Shown: in pieces, positions 25,721 through 33,093 of the stretch
Layout of the letters: each line of letters starts with the position of its first letter
How positions within the stretch are numbered: the first letter of the stretch is position 1
Source of the DNA: Sphingomonas sp.
GTDB taxonomy: Bacteria > Pseudomonadota > Alphaproteobacteria > Sphingomonadales > Sphingomonadaceae
Direction of reading: 5' to 3'
Assembly (NCBI RefSeq): GCF_003248515.1
Contig: NZ_QFOB01000007.1
Location: 122,394-186,393 of the forward strand
DNA: 64,000 bases
Program-made: the position numbers and the translations under genes
Notes under the pieces: model-generated
Seen by the model: only the letters and a program-made list of their open reading frames with translations
Database searches by the model: none
Told to the model about the DNA's origin: nothing

Positions 25721-26422
25721 TCAGGCGACAGTACCGAACAGGCGCCCGATACCTGCCGTCACGGCCAGCGCCAAAGCTCCCCAGAAGCCGACGCGAAGGA
25801 CAGAGCGTGTCAGCGGCGCGCCGCCGGCCCGCGCACCAAGCGCGCCGAGGATTGCGAGACAAAGAAGCGTGGCCGCGATTATCAGCGGGATCAATCCATG
25901 GCGAGACGAGACCGAAACGAGTGCGAGGGGCAGAAGAGCGCCTGCGCTGAACGTGATGGCTGACGTGAAAGCCGCTTGAAGCGGTCGGGCCGCCACGATC
26001 TCAGACATGCCAAGTTCGTCACGCGCATGGGCGTCAAGCGCGTCATGGGCCATCAATTGATCCGCGACTTGCAGGGCCAGACTATCGCTCAGCCCGCGCC
26101 GGACATAGATGTCTGCCAATTCCCGGCGCTCCAACTGGGGGTGTTCGGCCAGTTCCTTCCGCTCCTTCGCCAGATCGGCCTTTTCTGTCTCGGATTGCGA
26201 ACTGACCGAGACATATTCCCCAGCCGCCATCGACATGGCCCCCGCCACCAGGGCCGCTCCGCCGGCGACAAGGATGCCATGCCTGTCGGCGCCTGACGCC
26301 GCGACCCCAACGAGGAGGCTTGCGGTGGATACGATACCATCGTTAGCGCCGAGCACTGCTGCTCGCAGCCAGCCGATCCGGGAAACGGCATGGCGCTCAG
26401 GGTGGGATCGCAATCTGGTCAT
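25721..26422 (-). CDS. VIT1/CCC1-family iron/manganese transporter
   Basis: A 233-residue membrane protein. TM1 has the family motif GWLRAAVLGANDGIVSTASLLVGVA, TM2 has AGAMSMAAGEYVSVSSQSETEKADL, with the Glu/Met residues typical of the metal path, then a cytosolic helical loop (about 85-145) and three further TM segments. VIT homologues move Fe2+ or Mn2+ out of the cytoplasm. It lies upstream of the response regulator on the same strand, 43 bp away, and carries its own copy of the box upstream. Confidence 0.92.
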   Translation of the reverse strand: MTRLRSHPERHAVSRIGWLRAAVLGANDGIVSTASLLVGVAASGADRHGILVAGGAALVAGAMSMAAGEYVSVSSQSETEKADLAKERKELAEHPQLERRELADIYVRRGLSDSLALQVADQLMAHDALDAHARDELGMSEIVAARPLQAAFTSAITFSAGALLPLALVSVSSRHGLIPLIIAATLLCLAILGALGARAGGAPLTRSVLRVGFWGALALAVTAGIGRLFGTVA

Positions 26423-26465
26423 ATTCTCTTCTCGTATGCTGGGAGGGACTATCCATCAAAATTAC

Positions 26466-26484
26466 CTGACCGGAGCCTGACGGA
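26466..26484 (-). promoter_or_regulatory. Response-regulator box upstream of the VIT gene (site 3)
   Basis: CTGAC at 26466-26470 and 26477-26481, 11 bp apart, in CTGACCGGAGCCTGACGGA on the forward strand, i.e. in the same orientation relative to its gene as sites 1 and 2. It ends 43 bp before the VIT start. The CCTAGCCGGGA block is absent here; GATAGT lies at a plausible -10 position. Confidence 0.6.
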
Positions 26485-26504
26485 CGTTCGCGAGGATCGC
26501 GACC

Positions 26505-26890
26505 CATGTTCGGCGCATTAGCCGACCGGGGCCTGCGTGGTTTGAAGCGGGTGATCGCCGATGATCACAAGGGCTTGCACGCCGCTGCCGTCAAGGTGTC
26601 CCGTTTTTTGGCACGCAACACGCTGTTGCCCACCAGCGGAGACCTGTGGTGATCAAAAACATTTCGAATGCGATGGCGCACCAGCGGTAGGAGCAGGTGA
26701 CTGACGACCTGCGCGAGAAGTTCCATAGGTAGCTCGACACGATGGAAGGAGCACGCAAGGATGTACTCGCGTATGGGGCCTTCTCCAAGAACGACTAGGC
26801 GCAGATCGTGTCCACCAATCCGTCGAAAGGCACGAACAGGGAAATCAAGCGACGGGCCGACTTGCTCAGCATCATTGCTCTAAGGGCCTC
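26505..26890 (+). pseudogene. Degraded IS256-family transposase remnant
   Basis: Translated fragments match the IS256 Mutator-like transposase: GLRGLKRVIADDHKGL near the start, and QIVSTNPSKGTNREIKRRADLL near the end (family pattern: STNPLERLNAEIKRRTDVVG). The reading frame is broken by several stops (for example TGA after GDLW and TAG before AQIV) and by frame changes. No terminal inverted repeats could be identified. The rest of the 534-bp gap 26423-26956 holds site 3 and nothing else recognised. Confidence 0.7.
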
Positions 26891-26956
26891 TGCGGCGGCC
26901 ATGCAGCGAAGCCACTTCTCCGGCAGAGAAATCATCTAAAGGCGGCACAGTCGAGA

Positions 26957-27712
26957 TTATGGTATCCCCACCCTGACCACGCATTGGACCGGAGCCTTGA
27001 CCTTGGCGGCGGCCTTCTGACAGGCGGCGAATGCGTCGCGGTTCTCGCGGGCCATATCGGCGGCGTTGACGATGGCCTGCCACGCTTCGGGATTGTCGGC
27101 ACGCATGAGCCGGATACCGGCATCCCATGCGGTGGCGTCACCCAGCGCCCGACGCGCCGTGCCCTCCGGCCAATGCCAGCTTCGCGGGCCGATGCTCGCC
27201 GCCCAGCCCGGATAGACCAGCCACAGGAGCGATACCGCCAGCGCCGTGCTGATGCCGCTATAGAGCATATGGAGGCGCTGCTGCTGCTTGGTGCGGATAG
27301 CGCCGATCACGCGCATCTGGTCGGCATAGGCTTGGCGATGGAGTTCCTGCGCCTGCCCGATGGTCTCCCTGTCCCCCTCACGGGCAGCCTTCGCCGCTGC
27401 TGTGATACGCTCGGCCATGCTCTCCGGCGTCAATTGCATGGCGGGCGCGTCGGCAAACCTCTTCATCTGTGGCGCAAGCGCCGCGAGGTGCCCGCCGATC
27501 TTGGCAAGGGTCGGGCTATAGTCGGGTATCTCGATGCTCTGCTTCTCGATGGCGATATGTTCGAGCGCGCGGGTCATCATCGCCATGCGCCCGTCCAGTC
27601 GCTCCTCCATCCCGGCCACACGCTGCGACAAGGCCGCGAACGCCTCGGCGGCGGTATCGGGCCGGGTGTCGGGTTCGGGGTCATTGAGCAGCGATTGTTC
27701 TTCGTCGTCCAT
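26957..27712 (-). CDS. DUF6118 family protein
   Basis: A 251-residue protein with an acidic N-terminus, a coiled-coil-prone middle (about 25-150, MEERLDGRMAMM and REGDRETIGQAQELHRQ) and one TM segment (about 152-170, GISTALAVSLLWLVYPGW). It resembles DUF6118 proteins, which are encoded next to Ti-type traA on sphingomonad mobile elements. It lies 19 bp downstream of traA on the same strand. A role in conjugation is inferred from that recurrent position. Confidence 0.7.
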   Translation of the reverse strand: MDDEEQSLLNDPEPDTRPDTAAEAFAALSQRVAGMEERLDGRMAMMTRALEHIAIEKQSIEIPDYSPTLAKIGGHLAALAPQMKRFADAPAMQLTPESMAERITAAAKAAREGDRETIGQAQELHRQAYADQMRVIGAIRTKQQQRLHMLYSGISTALAVSLLWLVYPGWAASIGPRSWHWPEGTARRALGDATAWDAGIRLMRADNPEAWQAIVNAADMARENRDAFAACQKAAAKVKAPVQCVVRVGIP

Positions 27713-27731
27713 GTCGTCGTCTCCTTGGGGA

Positions 27732-30700
27732 TTAGCGGCTCATGCCGCGGCCATGATCGAAGGGGATGGAGGATGCGAGGTCGTGGGAGATGCTCCGGCC
27801 CATCTGCTGGCCGATCTCCAGTCCGAGTTCGCGGCTGCGCAGTCCCAGCACCGATTCAAGCTGGGCGTCGCGCTCAAGGCTCTTCGCCATGTCGGCCATG
27901 TGCTGGGCGGTACTCTTCGCGCCCCGGAAATCGCCGTCGCGTACAAGCTCCTGATGTTGACGCTGCAATTGCTGCCAGCCCTCCACAAACCGATCTGCGC
28001 GGCTGTAGGGATCGATGCGGATTTCCGTCTCAAGCTGCATGGCGCGCATGGCGGCCTGGCCGCGCCCCTCGGCGGCCTCGCGGACAAGCTCCGGACTGCT
28101 CCTGAACGCGCTGTCGAGGTCGGATGCCCCTTCGGGCCGCACCGCGTTCAGCGCGTCCCTTGCTTGGGTAAGCGCCTCCCGCTGATGCGGCATGGCGTCC
28201 AAGCCCTGCGCGCGGGTCTGCCAGATCGCGTCCACCGCCTTGGCGTAACGCTCCACCGCCCCGCGCATGCCGCCCGCGCGGAGTGGCTGCGGGTCATGGT
28301 CACGCTGCTGCTGGCGGGCAGGATCATTTTCCGACGTGGTTACGAACCGGCCAAGGTCGAGGCCATCGAACATGCTGCGCCGGGGTTCGGGCGAGGCCGA
28401 TGGCGCGCGATCTTGCCCCGGCAGCGAGAGGCGCAAGCCATCGAAGATCCCGCGCGCCTTCTCGACCACGGGGCGCATGATCTCCGCGACGCGCTCGCCG
28501 AAGGTGATCCCGCGCCGCTCGGCAAATTCCTTGGCCGGATCGGCCTTCGCATAGTCGGTCGCCATGTCCTTGCCGCGCTCGCGCGAAAGCGTGTGGACAA
28601 GCCGCGACTGATCGCGAAAATCATCCTTGCCATAGTGAAGCTGCACGTCGTCCCGATGGCGCGACAGGGCGACGTAGGCCCCATGCCGATCCATCCCCGG
28701 CGTCGCCAGCACATGCGCCCTGTCCACGGTCATGCCCTGCGCCTTGTGGATCGTGGCCGCATAGCCATGATCGAGGTCGCGATAGTCCTTCACGTCGAAC
28801 GCGATGGAACGCCCGTCATCGGTGCGGACGGACATGTGGCCGTCGCTTACCTTCTCGATCGTGCCCAGCGTGCCGTTCTTCACCTCAAGGCTGCGCTCGT
28901 TGCGCAGGAACATGATGCGGTCGCCTGACGCGAATAGCCGGTCGCCGCGCTCGGTCTTCACCCGAACATCATCGCCCAGCTCGCCCGTCGCCCGCATCGC
29001 CTCGCGGGCCGCCTCGTTGAGGTCGCGCACCTCGGCATTGGTATGGGTGAGGATGATGCGGCTGGCGTCGGGGCTGGCCTGCCGATCGCGGTCCCAGCGT
29101 TCGACAAGATCGGCGCGCGCCTGTTCGCGCGTCTCGGCGGCATGGACCATGCCCTTGTCGGCATAGGCGGCAATGGCCTCGCCGGTCCTGCCGGTGGCGA
29201 GATGGCGCGTGACGTCCTGCTGCCAGTCTTCGTGCTGGCGGCGAACCTGTGTGATCTCGACGCCGCCATGCCGCTCATGCAGCGCACGGAATGCCGCGCC
29301 CGCCTCGATCGACTGCAATTGCTGCGGATCGCCCACCAGCACGACCTTCGCGCCAGCCTCGGCGGCATGGGACAGAACGCGCTCCATCTGGCGCGTGCCG
29401 ACCATGCCCGCCTCATCGATCACCAGCACGTCGCGGAACGTGAGCATGTCGCGCCCGTTGGCCCAGCCATGTTCCATACTGGCGATGGTGCGCGACGCAA
29501 TGCCGGAGCCGTTTTCCAGACCCTCGGCGGCAATGCCCGCCAACGCCGCGCCGCGCACGTTCAGGCCGGAAGACTCCCACGCCTCGCGCGCCACGCCCAG
29601 CATCGCGCTTTTGCCGGTCCCGGCATAGCCCACGACGATGCTCAAGCCCTGCCGGTCGGTCACATGGTCGAACGCCGCGCGCTGCTCGCCCGACAGGCCC
29701 AATCCGCGCGCCGCCGCTGCGCGAAGCGCCTCTTCCCGGTCGTCCTCCGAAACACGATGCCGCTCGCGCTCGGCGATCATCTCGGCCGCGCGCTGCAACC
29801 GTTGCTCGGCCTCGATCATGTCGCGGCTGGTAAAGCGATCATCGCCGCGCCCGTCCTTACCCAGCGCGATCAGGTCGGGCGAGCCGCGCACCGCGCTCAT
29901 CGCCCGGTCATATTGGTCCTTCCCGTCGCTATGCCGATGCACGAACATGGCAAGGTCGCGCGTGGTGAACGTCGCCTGCTGGTGCGTGATCGCATCGAGC
30001 GCGATGCCGGGATCGGCGATGATGCGTTCGCCATTCTCCCGCGCGATCTCGCGGTGCATCTCGGCGCGGTCGGCTTCTAGCCCCCGCGCGTCCATGCGCT
30101 GCGCGGGACCACCGATCTTGCTTTGCGGCTCAAGGTCGATGCCCTGATCGGCAAGACTGCGATGATCGATGCGCGCGTCTATGTCGAGTTCGGCAAGGCG
30201 ATGATTGACGTGATCGGCCCAGCGCTCGCGCCATTGCTCGACATTGCCATGCTCGTTCCATTGGCGGACCTTTGCCCCGAACCCGTCCGGCCCAACCTCG
30301 CGCAAGGTGAGCATGACATGGGCATGGGGTTTCTCCATGCCGCTGGCGTCTATGTCGCGATGCACGTTGAGGTCCGCGATCATGCCGCGATCCACGAACT
30401 CGGCCTGCACAAAATCCCGCGCCAGTTCGATGCCCTCGGCCTTGCTCATCTCGCGCGGGATGGCGAACTCGACTTCGCGGGCTAGCTGCGCATCCTTGCG
30501 CTTCTCGGTCGCTTCGACCTCGTTCCAGAGGGTTTCGCGGTCGGATAGGCGTTCGGGCGCACCCTCCGGCAGCATGATTTCGCTATGCTCGACGCCCGCG
30601 CGGGCGCGGAAATCATGGTCCCGGTCAAGGCGCTCGTCGTGCAGGCGTTCGCCCGCACGATAGGCGGCGGCGGCGACGCTGCTGCGCCCGCTGGCGCGGC

Positions 30701-30734
30701 CGATGACCTGAACGGAGAAATGGTATATCGCCAT
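27732..30734 (-). CDS. traA: Ti-type conjugative relaxase-helicase TraA (MOBQ)
   Basis: A 1000-residue DNA-processing protein that would nick oriT and unwind the transferred strand. The MobA/MobL relaxase domain (about 1-230) starts MAIYHFSVQVIGRASGRS, has AAYRAGERL and the metal-binding His cluster in MEKPHAHVMLTLREV. The helicase portion has Walker A VVGYAGTGKSAML near residue 380, Walker B VIDEAGMVG, GDPQQLQ, and the UvrD-like C-terminal motif YAATIHKAQGMTVDRAHVL. Start at 30734 was chosen on the conserved N-terminus; 30746 is in frame. It diverges from traC and traD across a 170-bp gap that contains the oriT-like site. Confidence 0.93.
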   Translation of the reverse strand: MAIYHFSVQVIGRASGRSSVAAAAYRAGERLHDERLDRDHDFRARAGVEHSEIMLPEGAPERLSDRETLWNEVEATEKRKDAQLAREVEFAIPREMSKAEGIELARDFVQAEFVDRGMIADLNVHRDIDASGMEKPHAHVMLTLREVGPDGFGAKVRQWNEHGNVEQWRERWADHVNHRLAELDIDARIDHRSLADQGIDLEPQSKIGGPAQRMDARGLEADRAEMHREIARENGERIIADPGIALDAITHQQATFTTRDLAMFVHRHSDGKDQYDRAMSAVRGSPDLIALGKDGRGDDRFTSRDMIEAEQRLQRAAEMIAERERHRVSEDDREEALRAAAARGLGLSGEQRAAFDHVTDRQGLSIVVGYAGTGKSAMLGVAREAWESSGLNVRGAALAGIAAEGLENGSGIASRTIASMEHGWANGRDMLTFRDVLVIDEAGMVGTRQMERVLSHAAEAGAKVVLVGDPQQLQSIEAGAAFRALHERHGGVEITQVRRQHEDWQQDVTRHLATGRTGEAIAAYADKGMVHAAETREQARADLVERWDRDRQASPDASRIILTHTNAEVRDLNEAAREAMRATGELGDDVRVKTERGDRLFASGDRIMFLRNERSLEVKNGTLGTIEKVSDGHMSVRTDDGRSIAFDVKDYRDLDHGYAATIHKAQGMTVDRAHVLATPGMDRHGAYVALSRHRDDVQLHYGKDDFRDQSRLVHTLSRERGKDMATDYAKADPAKEFAERRGITFGERVAEIMRPVVEKARGIFDGLRLSLPGQDRAPSASPEPRRSMFDGLDLGRFVTTSENDPARQQQRDHDPQPLRAGGMRGAVERYAKAVDAIWQTRAQGLDAMPHQREALTQARDALNAVRPEGASDLDSAFRSSPELVREAAEGRGQAAMRAMQLETEIRIDPYSRADRFVEGWQQLQRQHQELVRDGDFRGAKSTAQHMADMAKSLERDAQLESVLGLRSRELGLEIGQQMGRSISHDLASSIPFDHGRGMSR

Positions 30735-30763
30735 AGCGACATCCATTTACTACTGCGAAGCGC

Positions 30764-30795
30764 ACGTCGGAACGACGTATAAGCGCGCCCTCCTC
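30764..30795 (+). other. Predicted origin of transfer (oriT), Ti/RSF1010 type
   Basis: A perfect inverted repeat ACGTCG-GAA-CGACGT (30764-30778) abuts ATAAGCGCGCCCT (30779-30791). The core fits the MOBQ nic consensus (R1162 TAAATGCGCCCT; Ti CGTATAATTGCGCCCT, from memory), and CGTATAAnnGCGCCCT matches Ti at every fixed base. The expected nick is between G30787 and C30788. It sits in the traA-traC divergent gap, where Ti plasmids have theirs. Confidence 0.75.
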
Positions 30796-30905
30796 GAATA
30801 AAATCCGAGCAGGGACTAGGCGGTGTCATCACGTCCCGGCGACTCTACAGCATTACGAAAAGCAATACTCTAGAATCACTCCATCCGCAAAGAATGGAGA
30901 CTGCA

Positions 30906-31211
30906 ATGCGTAAACCGCGCGACTTTGATACGGAGCTAAAGGCGCTGGCCGACAAGGCGAAGGCGCTTAAGGAACGCCGCGTGCGCCAGCTTGGCGAACT
31001 CGTCGCGGCAACCGGCGCCGATGCGCTTGACGCCGATCTGCTGGCGGGTGTGTTGCTCGGTGCCGTCGCCAACAACGATGCAACCGTAAAGGAGGGCTGG
31101 CGCAAGGCAGGCACGGCCTTCTTTCGCAGCAAGCAACGCAAGTCTGCGCCGCGATCTGACCAACAGCCGGAAGGCGCTCTACCGCTCGAAGGCGGCGCGG
31201 CATCGCGTTGA
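30906..31211 (+). CDS. traC: Conjugal transfer protein TraC-like
   Basis: A 101-residue basic, Lys/Arg-rich protein with N-terminal helix KPRDFDTELKALADKAKALKE (shortened) and a conserved-looking core (VRQLGELVAATGADALDADLLAGVLLGAV), as in Ti-type TraC accessory proteins that assist relaxosome formation. GGAGA lies 5 nt before the chosen ATG; an ATG 12 nt upstream is an alternative. It diverges from traA across oriT and precedes traD. Confidence 0.75.
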   Translation: MRKPRDFDTELKALADKAKALKERRVRQLGELVAATGADALDADLLAGVLLGAVANNDATVKEGWRKAGTAFFRSKQRKSAPRSDQQPEGALPLEGGAASR

Positions 31212-31248
31212 GGCACGTAAGGCGCGAACCGACACGCGGGAATGGGTG

Positions 31249-31530
31249 ATGAAACGGCGAGAGCGAACGCGGCATCTGATCGAATTGGGCGGCCTGATCG
31301 TCAAGGCCGGGCTGGTCGATCTGACCGACGACGACCGCGCCACGCTCTACGGCGCGTTCCTCGCCATCGCGGGGAAGCTGCAAGGCGAGGAAGGAGCGAA
31401 CACTCTTGCGCTATGGCAGCGTAAAGGCAAGCGCGCATTCGAGGCGGAAGCGGAGACGGAAATCAATGCCGAACCTAGCAGGCGATCACGTCCAGATAGC
31501 CACCGTTCTCCGCCGCGATCGACTGCATGA
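31249..31530 (+). CDS. traD: Conjugal transfer protein TraD (small, Ti type)
   Basis: A 93-residue protein with the Ti-TraD signature RTRHLIELGGLIVKAGLVDL near the start and ANTLALWQRKGKRAFEAE later. This is the small accessory TraD, not the coupling ATPase. The frame is open upstream of the start into the end of traC, so the exact start is uncertain (GTG at 31246 directly precedes the ATG). Its last 56 bp overlap the convergent VapC gene. Confidence 0.75.
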   Translation: MKRRERTRHLIELGGLIVKAGLVDLTDDDRATLYGAFLAIAGKLQGEEGANTLALWQRKGKRAFEAEAETEINAEPSRRSRPDSHRSPPRSTA

Positions 31531-31912
31531 TTTCGTCTCGCGTGACGATCGGTATGCCGCGAACGCGGGCGGTCGCCATCAGAAAGCAATCGCCGGGGTC
31601 TCTATGCCCGGTGTCGGTCACGATGTTGGCGGCTTCGCACGAAATCCGCTGCTGGATCGGAATGATCCGCGCTGACGTGACGCGCACCGCCTCACGGAAC
31701 CAGCGGTCGGGCGGGTCGTCGCCCAAATGCGGACGGCCTGCTACGCGGTTCTTCCTGGTCGCGACCGCAAGTTCCCATGCTGTGATCGGTGACACAAACA
31801 GCGTTCCGGCTTCCTGGTTCTCGCCGATCGCGACCAGGGCTTGCTCAAGCAAATCTTCCTCGCCGCTCACGAGCCAATAGAGCGCGTGCGTGTCGAGCAG
31901 GATTCCCGGCAA
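31475..31912 (-). CDS. vapC: PIN-domain toxin, VapC family
   Basis: A 145-residue PIN-domain ribonuclease. Acidic active-site residues are visible at LLDTHALYW (Asp near 7), SPITAWELAV (Glu near 47) and HRDPGDCFLMATA (Asp near 105 and 108), the layout of type II toxins that cut RNA. It begins with TTG four bases after the stop of the small upstream gene, which is the expected antitoxin-toxin order. The weak start would keep toxin output below antitoxin. Confidence 0.88.
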   Translation of the reverse strand: MPGILLDTHALYWLVSGEEDLLEQALVAIGENQEAGTLFVSPITAWELAVATRKNRVAGRPHLGDDPPDRWFREAVRVTSARIIPIQQRISCEAANIVTDTGHRDPGDCFLMATARVRGIPIVTRDEIMQSIAAENGGYLDVIAC

Positions 31913-31916
31913 GGGG

Positions 31917-32117
31917 TCAGTGCTTTGCGTGGGCGGGTTCGAGCTTGCGCGTTTTCGCGCCCTTCATGGCCTGCGAGGCAATGGGCTTGGTAAGATCGAC
32001 GCCCTTCTTGAGCGTCAAATGCCCTTTGAGCGCGCCGACGCCGCGCACGACAACAGACCGCCCGGACTTGGAATCGCGGACGATCTTTTCGGTCGGTGCT
32101 GCGTGTGCCTTGGTCAT
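31917..32117 (-). CDS. Putative antitoxin partner of the VapC toxin
   Basis: A 66-residue very basic protein (MTKAHAAPTEKIVRDSKSGR start, many Lys). It lies immediately upstream of vapC with a 4-bp gap, the position of a type II antitoxin. The segment SGRSVVVRGVGALKGHLTL could form a small strand-type DNA-binding fold, but no standard AbrB, RHH or Phd signature was recognised. The antitoxin role is inferred from position and size. Confidence 0.6.
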   Translation of the reverse strand: MTKAHAAPTEKIVRDSKSGRSVVVRGVGALKGHLTLKKGVDLTKPIASQAMKGAKTRKLEPAHAKH

Positions 32118-32490
32118 GGAGCCAATATAGCGAGCAAACGGCAACCTTCCAAGGCCATCATGTGCCATGCCCTATGACGGCCGTTTGCCGGAACGGACAA
32201 GATTGTGCTCTGTGCGACTGTATTGGCGCATTTACGACTGATTTCGCGCTTTTGCTACTAAGTTGGCGATGGGCGGCACTGTAGTGCCCCCCCTCTTGCG
32301 CGGCGGAATGAACTGATACAGCATGGTTTCGTGGCAATGGCGGGCCACCTGAAAGGAAGGCTCCGCCGTGTCGTGCGAATCGGAATCACGCCAAGTTCAT
32401 CGGGTCGTATTGATTGCCAGAAAGTCGCATGATGGCGTGGCTTATTTGTCACGATCGGCAAATAAACGTACAAGTATAGACCACCTATTA
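32118..32490. other. Non-coding stretch between antitoxin and repeat array
   Basis: About 370 bp with no convincing coding frame on either strand. It is less GC-rich than the surroundings and presumably holds the antitoxin-toxin promoter next to 32117. No tRNA, terminator or transposon feature was seen. Confidence 0.5.
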
Positions 32491-32560
32491 CCGCCGGTCG
32501 CCGCCGTCCACCGCCATACGCCACCGTTTGCCGTAGTTCGCCGCCGTTTCCCACCGTTGC
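32491..32560 (+). repeat. Seven tandem 10-bp imperfect repeats (CCRCCGTTYG-like)
   Basis: Successive decamers read CCGCCGGTCG, CCGCCGTCCA, CCGCCATACG, CCACCGTTTG, CCGTAGTTCG, CCGCCGTTTC, CCACCGTTGC. The period is exactly 10 bp with no indels, close to a helical turn. The array lies 128 bp before the AlpA-like gene and 1.9 kb from attR, so it could be an iteron-like site for the excisionase or regulator. Confidence 0.75.
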
Positions 32561-32687
32561 CTACACTTAGACCGCCGTGAGCTGTATCTTCGTCATATCT
32601 CGGTCGGGTGGCTCTTGCGCCGCGAATCCCGGCCACCAATTCTGTTCGTAGGGGGTTTGTGCCAACGCCATAAACGGAAATTAAGCT

Positions 32688-32921
32688 ATGCCTAACAGTG
32701 AAAGGATTATCCGCCTCAAGACGGTTCTGCAACGCACCGGCCTTTCCCGCTCCACCCTCTATCGCAAGATCGCGGACGGGACATTTCCCCGCCAAGTGTC
32801 AATCAGCATCCACGGCGCTGGCTGGCATGAGTCCGCCGTCCAACGCTGGATCGCCAATCCCGCCGCCTATCGCGCCAACGGTGCCGAAAGGGTCGCCCAT
32901 GACCGCGCCCCTACCTCCTGA
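32688..32921 (+). CDS. AlpA-family excisionase/transcriptional regulator
   Basis: A 77-residue protein with the AlpA winged-helix pattern: RIIRLKTVLQRTGLSRSTLYRKIADGTFPRQVSI, then GWHESAVQRWI. AlpA proteins regulate integrases and act as directionality factors in P4-like elements. It overlaps the next small HTH gene by 23 bp and points towards the convergent integrase gene. Confidence 0.88.
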   Translation: MPNSERIIRLKTVLQRTGLSRSTLYRKIADGTFPRQVSISIHGAGWHESAVQRWIANPAAYRANGAERVAHDRAPTS

Positions 32922-33093
32922 TCCGATCTGCGTTCGCGTTAATGACGCGGCGCGCATGATCGGCGTCGGCCGGACCAAGCTCTACGAGCTGATCGCGGCC
33001 GGTGAAGTCGAGACGGTGAAGTTCGGCAAATCCACCCGCATCACCACGGCCAGTCTGCATGACCTCATCAGGCGGCAGCGCGGAGCGGGATAG
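32899..33093 (+). CDS. Small helix-turn-helix DNA-binding protein, excisionase type
   Basis: A 64-residue protein with the HTH_17/excisionase pattern VNDAARMIGVGRTKLYELIAAGEVETVKFGKSTRI. The GVGRTKLYELI segment is the recognition-helix region. It starts inside the AlpA-like gene in another frame and its 3' end overlaps the convergent integrase gene by 26 bp. Two successive excisionase-like proteins suggest one controls expression and the other excision. Confidence 0.85.
   Translation: MTAPLPPDPICVRVNDAARMIGVGRTKLYELIAAGEVETVKFGKSTRITTASLHDLIRRQRGAG

Noticed and set aside
32491..32560. CRISPR array
   Set aside because: The units are 10 bp and contiguous without spacers, and no cas gene is nearby.
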